From Calonectria ilicicola (taxonomy: Eukaryota; Ascomycota; Sordariomycetes; Hypocreales; Nectriaceae): 64,000 nucleotides of DNA. Position 1 is the first letter of the stretch, and each line of letters begins with the position of its first letter. The stretch covers positions 5,890,001-5,954,000 of the forward strand of contig CP085825.1 of NCBI GenBank assembly GCA_020809705.1. Direction: 5' to 3'. The notes beneath the pieces were generated by a model. The model saw only the letters and a program-made list of their open reading frames with translations. It did not search any database and was not told the origin of the DNA. Below are positions 10,826 through 23,406 of this stretch, in pieces. Made by a program: the position numbers and the translations under genes.

Positions 10826-13800
10826 TTATGCCCTTGCGCGTATCGAGTCGTTTCTGGTAGAGCCTTTGCTTGGCGTCCACGGATTCCTTCCGTGCCCGGG
10901 CTGACGACTGGGCGTTCTCTTCATTGCCTCTCCAAGCGTGATTGTCCCCTTCACTGCCACGAGATTTGGTTGCGCCTGGTATACCCACTGATTTGGCATT
11001 GTATTATTTCTCAACGGTCTCTCCTTCCTCACCCCTGCTGTCGTCGTGGTCTTTGTCATATTCTTGATAATATCCCGTAGTTCCTGTTCCTCGCTCACAA
11101 TTTGAGCCTTGATGAAAGGAATGGTTTGGTCGCGTTTGTCCTGGATGCTCTGCATGACCGGTACACGCGGGGTATATTCGATGTGATCGAGCTTGGGGGC
11201 ATGTCTTGGATCAGGAACAATAGAAGGATCAAGCATGGCTTCGTCGCCCTTCTCAAGCAATGCTATGATGTCTAAGCTCTCACCGGGTTCAATGGCAGTT
11301 GGGTGACTCGGTGTGATGCAGTCCATGTCCACCTCCTTCCGGAGTACGTGGTCGATATCCACGGCGGAAAAGTATGCGCATGACTGAGGAAGATCATTTA
11401 TACCCACTTGTTGCGAAAACATAGCCCGAGTCCATATATTCGATACTTGAAGCGCAAGAGCGGCACGGTACTTGTCCGCATCCTTAACAAGATATCGAAT
11501 TTCGTCATGGACAGTAATAGCCAGCCGAGCATCGATGTTGAATCGGCGAATTAGGTAATCCATTGCGACAATGAGGAGGTGCAAATAGTCGACACCCGAG
11601 GATTGAATTGCCCAATTAATACGGGAAGTCAGGTAGCCACCCTTACTGATGAATCGTCCCATCAGTGCCTCGGTGATACCAGCACCCAGAACTGGTGTCC
11701 TGGGTCTATCTTGTTCTGCAAAGTCCTCAAGTTTGTTGAATACGAAGGATTCGGTGCCTCCCCTCCAGAAATTTCGCTTGCATAGCAGCTTTCGGGTCGT
11801 CTTGGTTCCCTTGGTGTTGGCATACAATTTCGAGGCAGTCTCCATGGTTTGCCTCTCCGACAAGTCGGGATTAAATTGTCGCAGCAAAGTTGCAGCGAAT
11901 TTCAGACCTGCACCATAAATACGCCCATAATTGAACACCTTGGCGTCGTTCCGTGTAATGCCCAAGATCGACGCTGTTCGGGAGTGGAGGTCAGTCCCCG
12001 CAGCTTTAGTTCCCTCCAAGGTCATAAATCCAACCGCATTGCCTCCGTGAAGTTTGAATGTAGCATCGCCTACTAAGCTAGCTATCCAAAGCTCTTCGGA
12101 ATCCACATCAGCCCCCACAAAACAGTAGCCTTCTGGTGCCTTTACCATCGCCTTGAGTTCGGAGCCTACCCGGTTCTTCTTGGCGTTGCTGGCAGTGAGC
12201 CAAGTATTCTCCACTGCTCGGCGAGTAATAGTTCCCATTGGAATTACCTGGGGTAAGATGAAGCCCTTGGTGTTGGCAGCGTTTGTTCTTATGTCTTCTT
12301 CTTCGCTTGACACCAAATCTTCCTCATAGACAACCATTTGCGATTTGATCCTATCACGTGCACTGATCCAGTATGAGCACGACGCGTTCATCTCCAGTGC
12401 CTCCTTCGCGTATGGGTACTCTGACGAAAGAGTGCCATTTTCAAAATAGGAAAGGTAGCCCTTGGCCATGGGATTTACACAGCGGGAGTTTGGGCCATCC
12501 TTGTGCGGGAGCTTGAAATAAGTATGATCTCGATCGTCTCGTAGATTAGGTTCAGACTCATCGAACAAACATTGAAGCATTTGCTTCCCAACGTACTTTG
12601 CCGTTTCTGCTTTTGGAACCTGGAATGTCCAGCCGTATTTATCTGACCAGAACAATGGGTGACCGTCCCAGTGTAGTTTTAGTAGGAGGGGTGCAATGCG
12701 GGTGCGTACTGTGATGCTGATGGGTGCATCGTTCTTCGCGAAGAGATCCTTGTACCACTTGGGCATTCCTGGCTTTTTCTGTCTGGCAGCAGGCCGTGGT
12801 GGATCATTCTTGCGCTTTCCCTTGACCATTTTGATTTCCTGGCCGGACCAATCGAGTTGCTTCATCCATGGGTCATTTTGCCACTTTTCCGCATCGTCCT
12901 TGATTTCCAGAGCCTTGTCTGTTAATCCGACGAGGCGGTCCTGAACACCATCGGAAAGCTTCTGGTAGGTGGCCTCAGCGTTTGCGATGTATGTGTCCCA
13001 AGATTTGTTGACTGGTAAAATGACAGTAGAGAGGTGACGAAGTGCAGCAAAGCTGACTGGATGTGGGCAGACTTTGAGGAAATTGGGGAAAACAATACGA
13101 TAGACACGATGAGTTATGGAAACATCTGCAGCGCAATAGTCCATGAGCTCATCTAACTTGGCTAGAATCTGCTCACGGTTTAGTTCTCCAAAATCATCTC
13201 GTATCGCTTTGTCAATTGTGACGTTCAAATGAAATTTGGCAACATCTCTGAGTGAGTTAATTGAAGTCCGCTCAACCCACAACTCTTCCTCATCATTCAT
13301 ATTTGGATTGCTCCCAAGTTGAGCTCCCTGTTCTCTCGATTCTCGATTTTTTTTGGCCCTCATCCAGGTTGGACGTTGTTGGGAACACATACCATTGACA
13401 GCTGCGTGCAATGACATCGTATCTATGAATGTATTGTTTGTTTGCTTAACGTCGTACTCTTCTAAGATCCTGGCTCGGTCAAATCCCACATTGTGGCCAA
13501 CAATAATGCGCTTCTTTGTTGGGTCACCAAGAGGTATAAGTTGGCGGTCATTGGTTGTCTCACCAAGAAGCCAAGGAGACAGCCATGCATACCAAGAGGT
13601 TGTACTAGATGCGCATGCCATGACAGCGAAGGGACTCTCTTTCCACATGACTTCGGTATCAAAGCACAGCATGTCTTCATCTGGCGCATCCAGCATTTCA
13701 ATTCGTCCGTCAGGATAATATTTAGTCCAACCGCTGCGTTGCACCCATTCTCGTGGTTTAGGGGGAGGGGTAGATTTGGCGAACTCCTTGGCCATGGTCA

Positions 13801-14282
13801 GGTATGGCTCTGCACAATCGACGCCGAGGCGGTGGAAATGTTCATCTAGTGTGCGGCCTTGGAGAGGAGGAAGGTCAAAAGCGATGGGGTCGGATTTATC
13901 AGTGTTTTTCCCAAGAAGATCATGGCGACGAAGATGATCTCGAGAGAGCTCAACCAGTTCAGGAGGAGGGGGTTGAGCCCCGTCAGGAAATATTTGCTTA
14001 TACATTTGGGAACTCAGTTGCTGCACACCAATCTCGTTGTGACGTGCTTCCGATGGGACTGGGAAAGTATTAGAAAACAAGGATCGGAGCTATGCTGTGA
14101 GGCGACAGCAATGACATACTGGCGAGAGTGTCTCGTTTCTTTGGCTTGGTCCTGTTTGCGACAGCAGCCAGCCATCGCATGTGGGAACGCGAGCCATGGT
14201 GACGAAAGTTTTGGTGCTGCGCAATCCGGATCCAGTCGGCCGTGGATCCTCTCCGGAGATGACGAGCCGCAAGAGAAAACAT
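10826..14282 (-). CDS. mip1: Mitochondrial DNA polymerase gamma (Mip1)
   Basis: This family A polymerase replicates mitochondrial DNA. Exon 1 (14282-14120) and exon 2 (14058-10826) flank a 61-nt intron with a CTAATAC branch point, giving 1131 residues. Exon 1 encodes an Arg/His-rich, acid-poor start (MFSLAARHLRRGS) that looks like a mitochondrial presequence. Proofreading motifs follow: Exo I near 183 (CFDTEVMWK), Exo II near 242 (VGHNVGFDRARILEEY) and Exo III near 361 (YCAADVSITHRVY). Polymerase motifs are A near 703 (GADVDSEELWIASL), B near 757 (RNDAKVFNYGRIYGAG) and C near 904 (AITVHDEIRYLV). All catalytic acidic residues I would expect are present. The last 180 or so residues are a basic, Pro/Arg-rich tail, as in other fungal Mip1 proteins. 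Retention of the intron would stop translation after about 75 codons. Confidence 0.95.
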
Positions 14283-16020
14283 GGTTAGAGAAGGTACATA
14301 GGCATTATGAAGGAATATAATAGTACAGTGGCGAAGCCTTGCGCAATGCCGGCTGCGTTGGTAGGATGGTAGATGGTGAGTGCAGAACGAAGATTGAATT
14401 AGGTGCCCGGGTCTGTGCCCTTTGGGTGCTGCCCTCAAACTTCATCGAGGTACAGCCATGACGGACAGTGTGGTGGGTCCTGCTTGGATGGAGGTGGGGA
14501 AATGGAAGGAGTGGAGAGATGATCGTGGTGTGGAAAACCATTGTAGGCCAGTAAAAAGTCTCGCTATTTTGTCTCGCATTAAGCAGCCCTGGAGGGCCAT
14601 GGCCTGAAGACCTACCTAGACGACTTAAGCCAAATAGTTTATGAAACGAATAATATTGAAATCGCATAGTAAATTGCCGTGCTGACCATTCATGCGCTTT
14701 TCTTCCTATAGTTGGCGCGTGACACATCTCGTGAGTGAGAAAGGACCATGGCTTTCTCGATGTTAACATTCAAAATTCAAACAAAACGTAACAGTTCAAT
14801 AGCTTAATGTGGTGGGGAAATTACCACGCGTGTCATTGTTCCTCCTCTTCCCTTTTTAATTTTTTTTTAATGATCTCCAGATGAAGGATATGCTGCCAGA
14901 ATCGGTAGCCAGCGTTGTTTTCACATCAAATAATAACCCTTGCCTAAAGTTACTTTGTAGCTGGGCCATGCAGGCTTTACACTAACGACGCAAGAGCTTA
15001 AAGTGTTCTGGCACATGGGTGTTCGAGATGCGACTGTAAGGGCGAAATTTAATCTGGGAACATGGCTTGGTAAGTAGTTTCGTGTAAAGAAATCAATTGA
15101 ATGGCAAGATGTAGTGACCTGTTCCAGATTCTGCTTAGCCAGCAGCGCATTTCTTTTGCTCGCCACTGAATCTTTTCTCACTACGAGTATGTGTTTGTGC
15201 AAATGTGGGAAGCCGCTGGTATAATACTATGACATGGCATTTGTATTACAATACGCAAGGGTAGGGAGGTAGGCAAAAACGAAGAACAAGACGGGCAGAG
15301 TCGGGCGTTCAGGATTTCCCATCCGACTGGAACAATTTGCTTTTTTTAACGAGTTGATTTTCCAACTGTGAAAGTGGTCCATATTGTGAGCACGTGTGGA
15401 TTTGCTCAGCTGCCGATGAGCCAAGAGCCTGATCACGTTGTTCGGAACCCGCATTAGTCCTTTGAACCTCCGAGATTTAAAAAAACAACATCCCCCCACT
15501 ACACGCTGAGGTACGCGGCAAACTCGAGTTGGTTGGAGGAATTAACTCAGGCTGTCAATCGCTAGGGAGGAAAAAAAGCAACTGGCCTGTTTCTTTCCCC
15601 CTTTCCCCCTTTGGAAGGGAGAGAATAAGTAAAAAATTTTTTACTCGTCGAGGCTTTTGCATCCGTTGCCGCGCTGGGCCGACGGCTGCACCGAGTCCTT
15701 TGCCCAAACACCACTAAGTATCCTCCACTCCTCCACTTTGTCTCTGTAATCAGGTCCCCGACCTTGACGGTGGTGAATCCACCATGGACCGTACTCAACG
15801 ATTTATGATCGAGTCTCGCGCACAGATTGGCGGGTTTATACAAGGTTAGATTTGATAAAACATTTCTTCCTCATTCATATTGCTTTACCTCTTTGCACCT
15901 TCACTCGGTCCCTATGTGCCCATCGACTCCTGACACTCGTTTGTCCTCGACAAAGCAGACTACGCAACATTGCTTCGTCGGTACGGTCGGTACTATAACA
16001 CGTTGCCAGTGAACTTCGCC
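14283..16020. other. Divergent intergenic region mip1/slx8-like
   Basis: This 1.7-kb spacer carries promoters in both directions. It contains a tandem TTTCCCCC pair near 15595-15612 and a perfect 18-bp palindrome of six A and six T flanked by AGT/ACT at 15628-15645. The last 200 bp before 16021 are pyrimidine-rich, fitting a leader for the + strand gene. The 154-codon minus-strand frame at 14305-14769 overlaps the mip1 upstream region and has no recognisable domain. No RNA gene was found. Confidence 0.5.
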
Positions 16021-17374
16021 ATGGCTACCCACGCCGATGGCGCCGATATCTCGGATGCGGCCATCAACCGCGCACAGGCTGACGCCGAGGCTGGTGCCGA
16101 CACTCGTCAGCCGTTGCCACCTCTGCACTCAAACGTCTCTTCGACAAGTCGATCCCGACAACATCCCCCATCAACAACGACAGCAACCACCTCGATCGCC
16201 GCCGACCCAAGTCCGAACACCACAACGCCCCCGCAGCGACGACCAACCTCTGGCGCTGGCTTGTCGAGAATCTGGCGCACCAGGTCGACGAGCCTCTGGT
16301 CCACCACCGACGACGACGGCATTATCTCCCTACCCGACCCTCTGACCTCACAGCGTGGTGAGGCCAATCTGGACGACCCATACCTAGCCGCCCTCGTTGA
16401 CGGCGAATTTTCCTCACCGTCGAGCTATCCCTCGCTCACAGACCCGGCTGCTCACGCCATCATCCAGCGGCCGAACCGAGGCCAACACCATCCCCAGACA
16501 GCGCCTCAGCCTGCCAGGCCGCAGCCTTCAGCTCCGTACCCCAGAACAACCACGGCCCCACGCGACCCCTCTGGCGCCTGTATCCTCAACCTCGATTTCA
16601 CGGCACCTCGACGCTCGACAACCCAACTTTCCTCCTCCACTGCAGCAGGCGAATCGCAATCCACAGTGCACACTCTGGATTCCTTTGATGGTTCCGACAT
16701 CTTTGACAGCCCTGCCAGCTCTTTCTCCGAAACCATGCCTCCTCGCACATCATCTCGACCATCTCGGGCCACCGCCCCAAACCAACATGTCGTGCACGAC
16801 AGTAAACGGCGCCGAACCTCTGTGACCGGATCAAACCAGCAACAACCCAAGTCTTCTTCCCCAAAAACAAAGAACCGGCCGCCCTCCTCCAAAGATGTGG
16901 ACGATTCAATATTTGGATCATCGCCACCTAAAGCGGCTACTGCTACTGAGCCTCATTCTGACGATCTCGCCCCCATCGACCTGACCGAGGTGAATGAAGT
17001 GCCCGAAGAACTTAAGAAACCACTTGAGGACAAGCGTATCAAGCTTGCTGCATTTCAGTGTGTTATCTGCATGGACGATGTCACCGGCTTAACAGTGACG
17101 CATTGTGGTAAGTCGAAATGCATTCGAATATACCTTTTTGTTTGGCAGGTCTGTTCATTCTCACACATTTCCAGGCCACCTCTACTGTGCTCAATGTTTA
17201 CATTCATCGCTGAATGTCGAGGCGACCAAGGGAAAATGTCCCATGTGTCGTCAGAAATTAGACATGAAACCGAGAGAATCTTACAATAGCAAGACAAAGG
17301 GATATTGGCCCCTTGAGCTCAAGCTCATGACTGCTACTCGGAAGGGGAAGCGCAAGGCCGACAACTTGTCGTGA
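16021..17374 (+). CDS. RING-finger E3 ubiquitin ligase, Slx8-like
   Basis: Exons 16021-17107 and 17175-17374 join over a 67-nt intron to give 428 residues. The first 340 residues are Ser/Thr/Pro-rich and look disordered; they include acidic hydrophobic patches (for example SIFGSS and PIDLTEVNE near 295-325) that could act as SUMO-interacting motifs, which is inference. A C-terminal C3HC4 RING spans about 346-400 (FQCVICMDD, then HCGHLYCAQCL, then KCPMCRQKLD). The RING and its position at the extreme C-terminus resemble fission yeast Slx8, the catalytic half of the SUMO-targeted ubiquitin ligase. The intron splits the Gly codon between the third RING cysteine and the RING histidine. The ATG at 16021 has a strong GCCATGG context and is preferred over the ATG at 15970. 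It could be another nuclear RING protein. Confidence 0.75.
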
Positions 17375-18140
17375 ATCACGACGAATCAATTTCAGCATAC
17401 ATGCACACACGACTTCTTTGCCCGACTTTGAGACTTCTCATGGTCTGGTTTCCATTTATTCACGAATAACCTGTCTCTTTATATCACCTTGTATCCCTTC
17501 AGCATTGGATGCTCTTCCACAAGAAGGGGGGGATCTAATTGGCGGCACTACCTAGCCATGGCATCACTGGATGCACCGAACGGAAGGAGAAGGGGCGTCT
17601 TGAATTGAAATACCCAGCATTTTATACGGATTAGGGGCAAATACGAGGGACATTGCATTTACCATACCTTTTTGACACATGGCGCGCATACCTGGCGCGA
17701 CCTTTTGTGCTGGCGTAAGGAGTACCAAGGACGTGGGGAGGGGGTAGGGGAGGGGAGGCATGAAGACCACGAGATATACTCGAGGTAAGGCAGATGCAGA
17801 GCTTTTTGTAGACTTATTCGAGCTATATATACTGGCTCACCAGTCCCACCATTGATTCTTCACACTGCGAAAGCACTTATCCGCCAGGATATAACACCCA
17901 GGGTGGTCTGTTCTCGTTCCAAGAAGAATACAACCCATGATAAGTAAATCGCTTTTAATATGTTTTCTGTCTACCTACAAGGAGGGTTCTCACTCCCACC
18001 ACAACACGCGTACATGTACTGGAATTATCACTCGTTCCCAACGCCGCTCAAATCTGGGGCAAAATCTATCCTAATTAAATGCGCGCAGCCCAGATGCCAT
18101 GTCATGTCTTCTATAAGTCTTCCAGTCCTTCTCGTGCCAG
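17375..18140. other. Convergent 3' region slx8-like/nup192 with a strong G4 motif
   Basis: This 0.77-kb spacer lies between two 3' ends and probably contains both 3' UTRs. Its notable element is the G-run cluster at 17735-17755. No open frame here has recognisable features, and the largest (82 codons at 17960) overlaps the nup192 3' end. Confidence 0.5.
17735..17755 (+). other. Short-loop G-quadruplex motif
   Basis: Four G-runs of 4, 5, 4 and 4 bases (17735-17738, 17740-17744, 17747-17750, 17752-17755) are separated by loops of 1, 2 and 1 bases. Such short loops predict a very stable structure in DNA or RNA. It lies 361 bp after the slx8-like stop codon, on the sense strand of that gene, and so might be in its 3' UTR. 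Confidence 0.85.
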
Positions 18141-21100
18141 CTAATGGAATAGTCCCATGGCTTGCTGCTTTGGTTCCTGAACAACATTATTTTCAAACTG
18201 TAAAATGACGTTAGTCATCTGCTCACACTCTGATTCACAATGGGAGATTTTTTACCTCAAGGAAGCCTGTGGCCGCGATAATAACCATTAGGCCCTCTGC
18301 AAGTTCTTCCACATGTTGATCGAGACCCTGGTCAGTGGCACTGCTGCCAATACCCGCGCTACGCTTGAGCGTGTGTGTCACCAGCATGCGGTGTTCTGTA
18401 AGGAATCGATGGCCTTGAACAACGTTGTGGCTGCCACGACTGACGAGGGCAGCTCCAATGATACGGACCATTTGGGCGAGCAAATCGTAATGCTGTTCCA
18501 GAGCGCGGGGGTTGGAGCTGTTGATTTGCAACTCTGGATCCGCCGCGAATAAGCCAGAGAGATCGAGGGCCCGGAAGAGGTTGGAATGCAGAACATATTT
18601 GGCGCCAGATCGCGTTTGTGAGAGCTCCAACAGCAGCGCAAGCCGTGCGTTCTGATAGTTCTGCTGCTCAGATGTGCCTATATTTCGAGTGGTTAGAGAT
18701 GGGCTTGGTTGAGTCTGGATGGAAAATACGCACCTGATGTGTAGACCTCATGCCACTCTTGCATAATATTTCGGAGGGAGTCTACTGTGATACCGATAAA
18801 GTTGAGGCGGTTGAGGGTTTCAACCACGTGGTCGTCTTTCTCTTGTCGACCAATGCTAACCAAAGCGTTAAGAAGAATCAAGGCCGCCGTCTGGTATTCC
18901 GCCTCGCCCCCATATGCATCATCACATATGACATTGATGAGCCTCTCTCCATAAACCTGGATTGTTTTGATCGTTTTTGAGCGATTGGATGTCAAAGGGC
19001 CTTGATCCGAAATACCAGTCAAGTAACGATAACAAATGCCGTAGTATATCGACCTTAGCTCCGCAGTACCTGCCCATTTGCCGATTGCCTGCAGACAGAT
19101 TTGGAAAAGTTGATATAACTTGTCGCTGATGAGATTCCCGATGGCTTGGCCGTTGTTGTCGGTGTCTGATGTAGACATATCCAGCTTGAAAAGGAGAATC
19201 TTAGCCAGCCTTGCCAGCTCCATAGCTTCCTCGGGACGTTCAGAAGCAAAGGCCTCGAGACTCGGCAGAATGGATTGCAATGCCTGTAGGAAAAACGAAG
19301 TCTGTGCCGTGCCTTTGAAGTCGTTGGATTCAATCATGACAAGCAAGAGCTTAGTCCAGGTCTTGAGTACCTTGAGACTTTGCGTGGCAATCTGTTTTTG
19401 GCGGTTAGATGAGACGAGAAACTCGAGAATCATGGCCTCTTCTCTTTCTAGAGCAGCCAAATCCTGGGAAGCGACCAAAGCCCCCGAGTTCTGTGACTCG
19501 CCACGCTTCAAGAGCAAAATCTCTCTGACGCGGTCGATATTGTAAATAGAGTTTGAGTCATCATCATGTTCTAAACAGACTGACAAATCAATATCTTTAT
19601 AGAACTGGAGCGGCGGGAGAGGAATCTCCCACACGCCTTCAGGTAGGAGAAAGTCGTAGAGGTCGAAAACGGTGGGCACCTGAATTGGTGCGTTACCTTC
19701 CCCGATGATCTGGCCATTCAGAGCCTCAAAGATCCGGCGTTTGACACTGGGCATGCGGTTCTGCGAGATACTGCAAAGCTCCATCGCGATATATTCCAAT
19801 CCGATGCTGCGTAACGCCAAAAAGTCAATGAGGGTAACTGCACCATCTGTCATAGGAAAGTGGGCCATGGCCACGTTCTCACCCTCCCAAGGTAGATCGG
19901 GGTTGATGACGACTTCGCGTAGAAGCAGATGAAAGAGGATCTCGTTGTCACGCAATTCACCAATAACAATCGGTGCGGATAAAGGCGAGCTCCAAAGAAT
20001 ATGCAAGATACGCATGATTCGTGACTTGATGGCGATGAGCCATTGACGCATACCCTGAGAATCGCCAGAGGGAGCTTCCAAGAGTAGTCTCAACAGAGTG
20101 TGAAACAAGGACGTTCTAGACTCGAACGCCCCCTTGGGATTGACTGATAGCGAGTCAACGCCACACTTGAAGCCAAGCAATAGGTGCGCAATGGTTGGCT
20201 TTCTTGGAGTCTCTTGTAGACATTGATATAAAAAGTCGAGAATATAGATTTTGGTAATATAAGCTGGCGATTCCGCCTCTCGTCCAGACTCTAGAGGCGT
20301 AATAAGCTCAGAAACAAAAGATCGCGAGATAGCTTCATGCTCCCCGTTCGCTTCAAGGGCAACAATAGCTTTGTTGCGATGGGCGTGTCGATTTGAGCCT
20401 GACCAGATGGCCGTGATCTTTGAGGAAGATGACATCTTCTCCAAGAGCTTTAAGCATGCCAGCGTGACATCTGGATGTCCAATCCCGCAATAGTTTCCGA
20501 GATCTACCACTAGATTCAATCTGGTGACTAATCCATCTTCAAAGGAAGCAAACGCAGCGTTAGCAACAGGGGGTCGTCGCTGGTTTGACTGTAATTTGAT
20601 GATGGGGCGGACAAGCTCTAGGTAGGTGGCTTGAAGATCAAGAACCTTTGTGATGACCTCGACCGCTCGAAGGATACCTAGAATGAGAGGTGAGTCAGGA
20701 GCAGCATTTCCGACATCAATAGGTTCTTGATGAATTGTATTGAACAAAGCTGTCATGACTTTGTCATTGAACATCCACTCCATTACTCTCGCAAAGGGAT
20801 GCATCCGAACATAAGTGGCCAAATCAGTGGTTGAAATGACAGAATCAACATTGATACTTGTTTCATTTGCCATGATGATCAGGTCTTCATTGAACGTAGT
20901 CAGACATGTGAGAATAAACTCTAGACAACTAAGCCGAAGCACACGGGTTTGGTTTGCGTCTTGGAGATCGTTTGCTTTGGATGCAAATACAAGCCCCATG
21001 ACATAATCCACATAAACTTCGATCCCCGGCATGCGGAACGCGGACCCAAGGTTTTCTGGAAATGGCAAACCGTCATTTAAAGGACTGCTATCAAGTGCTG

Positions 21101-23406
21101 GGCAAACCAGCGATAACAGAAGCTGGATGAATGATTCCGGGTCCTCAAAACCGTTGCTTATCTCGTCAAAGATGCGATCCATTGAAACAGTGGGTGAAAG
21201 TTGCACTTGTCGATGAGGGCCTCCCGTTGGCGCGATAGCGTATCCTCCAGCTATCCAAGTGTCGAGGCAACTCCACATGAGATGACACTCTTGCAAGGTT
21301 TTTCTAGCCATGAGAGATCTGAGCGCCATAAAAGTACAGCCACGCAACCGAGGAGGAATAGGACTACTCGCGAGCTCGAACAGAGTCTCAACCAGGTTGT
21401 AGTTAGGATTATGGAGAAGAAACTGCCTTGTTGTCTCGCTTTCACCAGCCAGTTTGGACATTAGCCGAAGGTAGCACTCGAGCATCATAGCGGATTCAGG
21501 CTCTGTCTCTGCCTGGTCACTACTTGGCTTGTCGCCTCGAAATCTTGCCTGAGGAGTCTGAGATGGCTTCTGCCTGATCTTGCCAGAAAAGAAATCCAGT
21601 TCCCTAAAAATCTGAGCCCAGGTGAGAGACTGACTCTTTCTCATCTTTCCAGAAGAATGGTGGCCTTCGTCAACAAGAAACTCGTGAGCTGCGGAAGCGC
21701 ACTCCTCATTTTCTGAAATAGCCTGCAACATCTCACAAAACGCAGTAACTAGTGGTGTCGATGCCCTTCGAGAGGCCCACTGCATAAACCCAGCAAGGTT
21801 ACTTTCGGGATCAGACCAGAAATTCATTGCAGCATCCGGTCGCCCTTCGTAAGAATACGCAATAATCAGCAAGAATCGCTCTAGGTCGAGATCTTGTTCA
21901 TGAGCTTGGCTAAGTTGGCGTTGTTCGTCTTCTTCTACGCGAAGCTTTCGAAGCACATCAGGCAAGTTCGAGATGAACGCATCAACAAAAACTTCCAGTT
22001 GAGACATCAGAGACAGTTGAAAGAATTCTGAGAACGAGGTGGCATCGGGTGAGAGAGCAGGTGCCTTTCGTTGTAACCATTTTCGCATTCCGGCTCTCAC
22101 GGGATCATGCCAGTCAGGAGATTTGACATCAGCCGCGATAGAGAGCAAGAAATCAAAAGCGCCATCCTTGAGGGCATCCAAAAATTGCTTCGATCTCTGG
22201 CGATCCTCTATTGTAAGTTAGCAGGGATAAATCAAATAGTGTAATCATAGTACTTGCCCTCGTCGAGATCCGTGTTAGGGGGGATTTGTGACTCCGGAGG
22301 ATCATCAACATAAAATCCGCTGTATTCTGCGAGCCACCAAGCTCGGAATGCGGCTTGAAGATAGGAGAGCGACCAAGGCGCTTCCTCAACTGGGAAGAGA
22401 GTTCCGTGAAGTTCTCGGGCTTTGATTAAATCATAGCCTCCTTCAGCTGAACCAAAGATGGTAATATAAGCTCCAATGGACGGAATTAGGTGCACTTCCT
22501 ATTTGTTAGTGTACTCATTTAGCTGATTGCAGCGGAGAGCACCTTACCGAGTAAAGCATCGTATTTATCAAGCCTTTTCAATGTTGAGACAAACTCCGTA
22601 AAGTCTGATGCCGAGGCCTGCGATGCCTCAACAGCACGGCATAAGATAGCTCCGAGAAGCTCATGCTGCTGCATCAGGCTGACACGAGAAAATTCAACCG
22701 TTTCCATTTCTTCCGAAACCCGCCCCGGTCCAGTCTGACCCAGAGTTTGAGCGGCCGCGATCTTGTCGCTCAGCTTCTGTAACCATGCTTTTATTTCCTT
22801 CATTGAAGCCATGCAGCGAGGAACAAGGCGTTTGGAACCATCAGCACCCATGCTAGGTTGGAATAATCGTGATGCCACGTAAACCTTGATCGGCTCTAAT
22901 GCTTCCGAATCCGCTAGCTCGCCCTCGAGGCCCTCGAGTTCCATTAGAAGGCGAACAGTATCAAGAACATATTTGCGCTGTTGATGGAATCTGATGATAC
23001 CACACTCGAGTAGGGATCGACCAAGCGTAGAGGGATCGTCTTGGGATTCAAGGAGGCATCGGGTCGCTTCAAGTTCGTCAATGTCGACTTCATCGGATAG
23101 AGTAAGCGCATCCTGCTGAAAATTTTCGTTTATCGAGTATTCATCGCCGTCAATGACAACCTTGCCTGTTGAACATTAGTTACTAGACGCGCCCACGGTA
23201 AACCAGTGTCAAATACCAGTCTTGACTGCATTGCGATTCGTGTCATTTCTCGGCGGCTTGGCCCAAAATCTCCCAAGCTCTTTCTCGAAAACTTCTATGA
23301 GAAACCCATTGTTAAGCACCTCGACTCCATCGATGCGACCCTCACGCAACGACAGAAGCCCTTGGTGGAAAGCTTGCAATGCATCAAGCGCTGTGATTTC
23401 GGCCAT
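18141..23406 (-). CDS. nup192: Nucleoporin Nup192 (Nup205 family)
   Basis: This is a large inner-ring nucleoporin that scaffolds the nuclear pore with Nup188, Nic96 and Nup53. Six exons (23406-23217, 23165-22548, 22494-22258, 22207-18734, 18677-18256, 18197-18141) total 4998 nt and give 1665 residues, close to other fungal Nup192. The sequence is almost all alpha-solenoid, with the conserved N-terminal start (LDALQAFHQGLLSLREGR) and the LAEYSGFYVDDPP block near residue 325. The third intron (22208-22257) has a GC donor (GCAAGT) and a TAG acceptor. For the second intron the TAG at 22499 breaks the frame, so I use the AAG at 22495, with CTAAC 10 nt upstream. The last exon adds only 18 residues. 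The gene diverges from tel1 across 620 bp. Confidence 0.93.

Noticed and set aside
15970..16020. Upstream ATG at 15970 as start of the Slx8-like protein
   Set aside because: The ATG at 16021 has a much stronger context (GCCATGG), and the 17 extra residues show no conserved feature.
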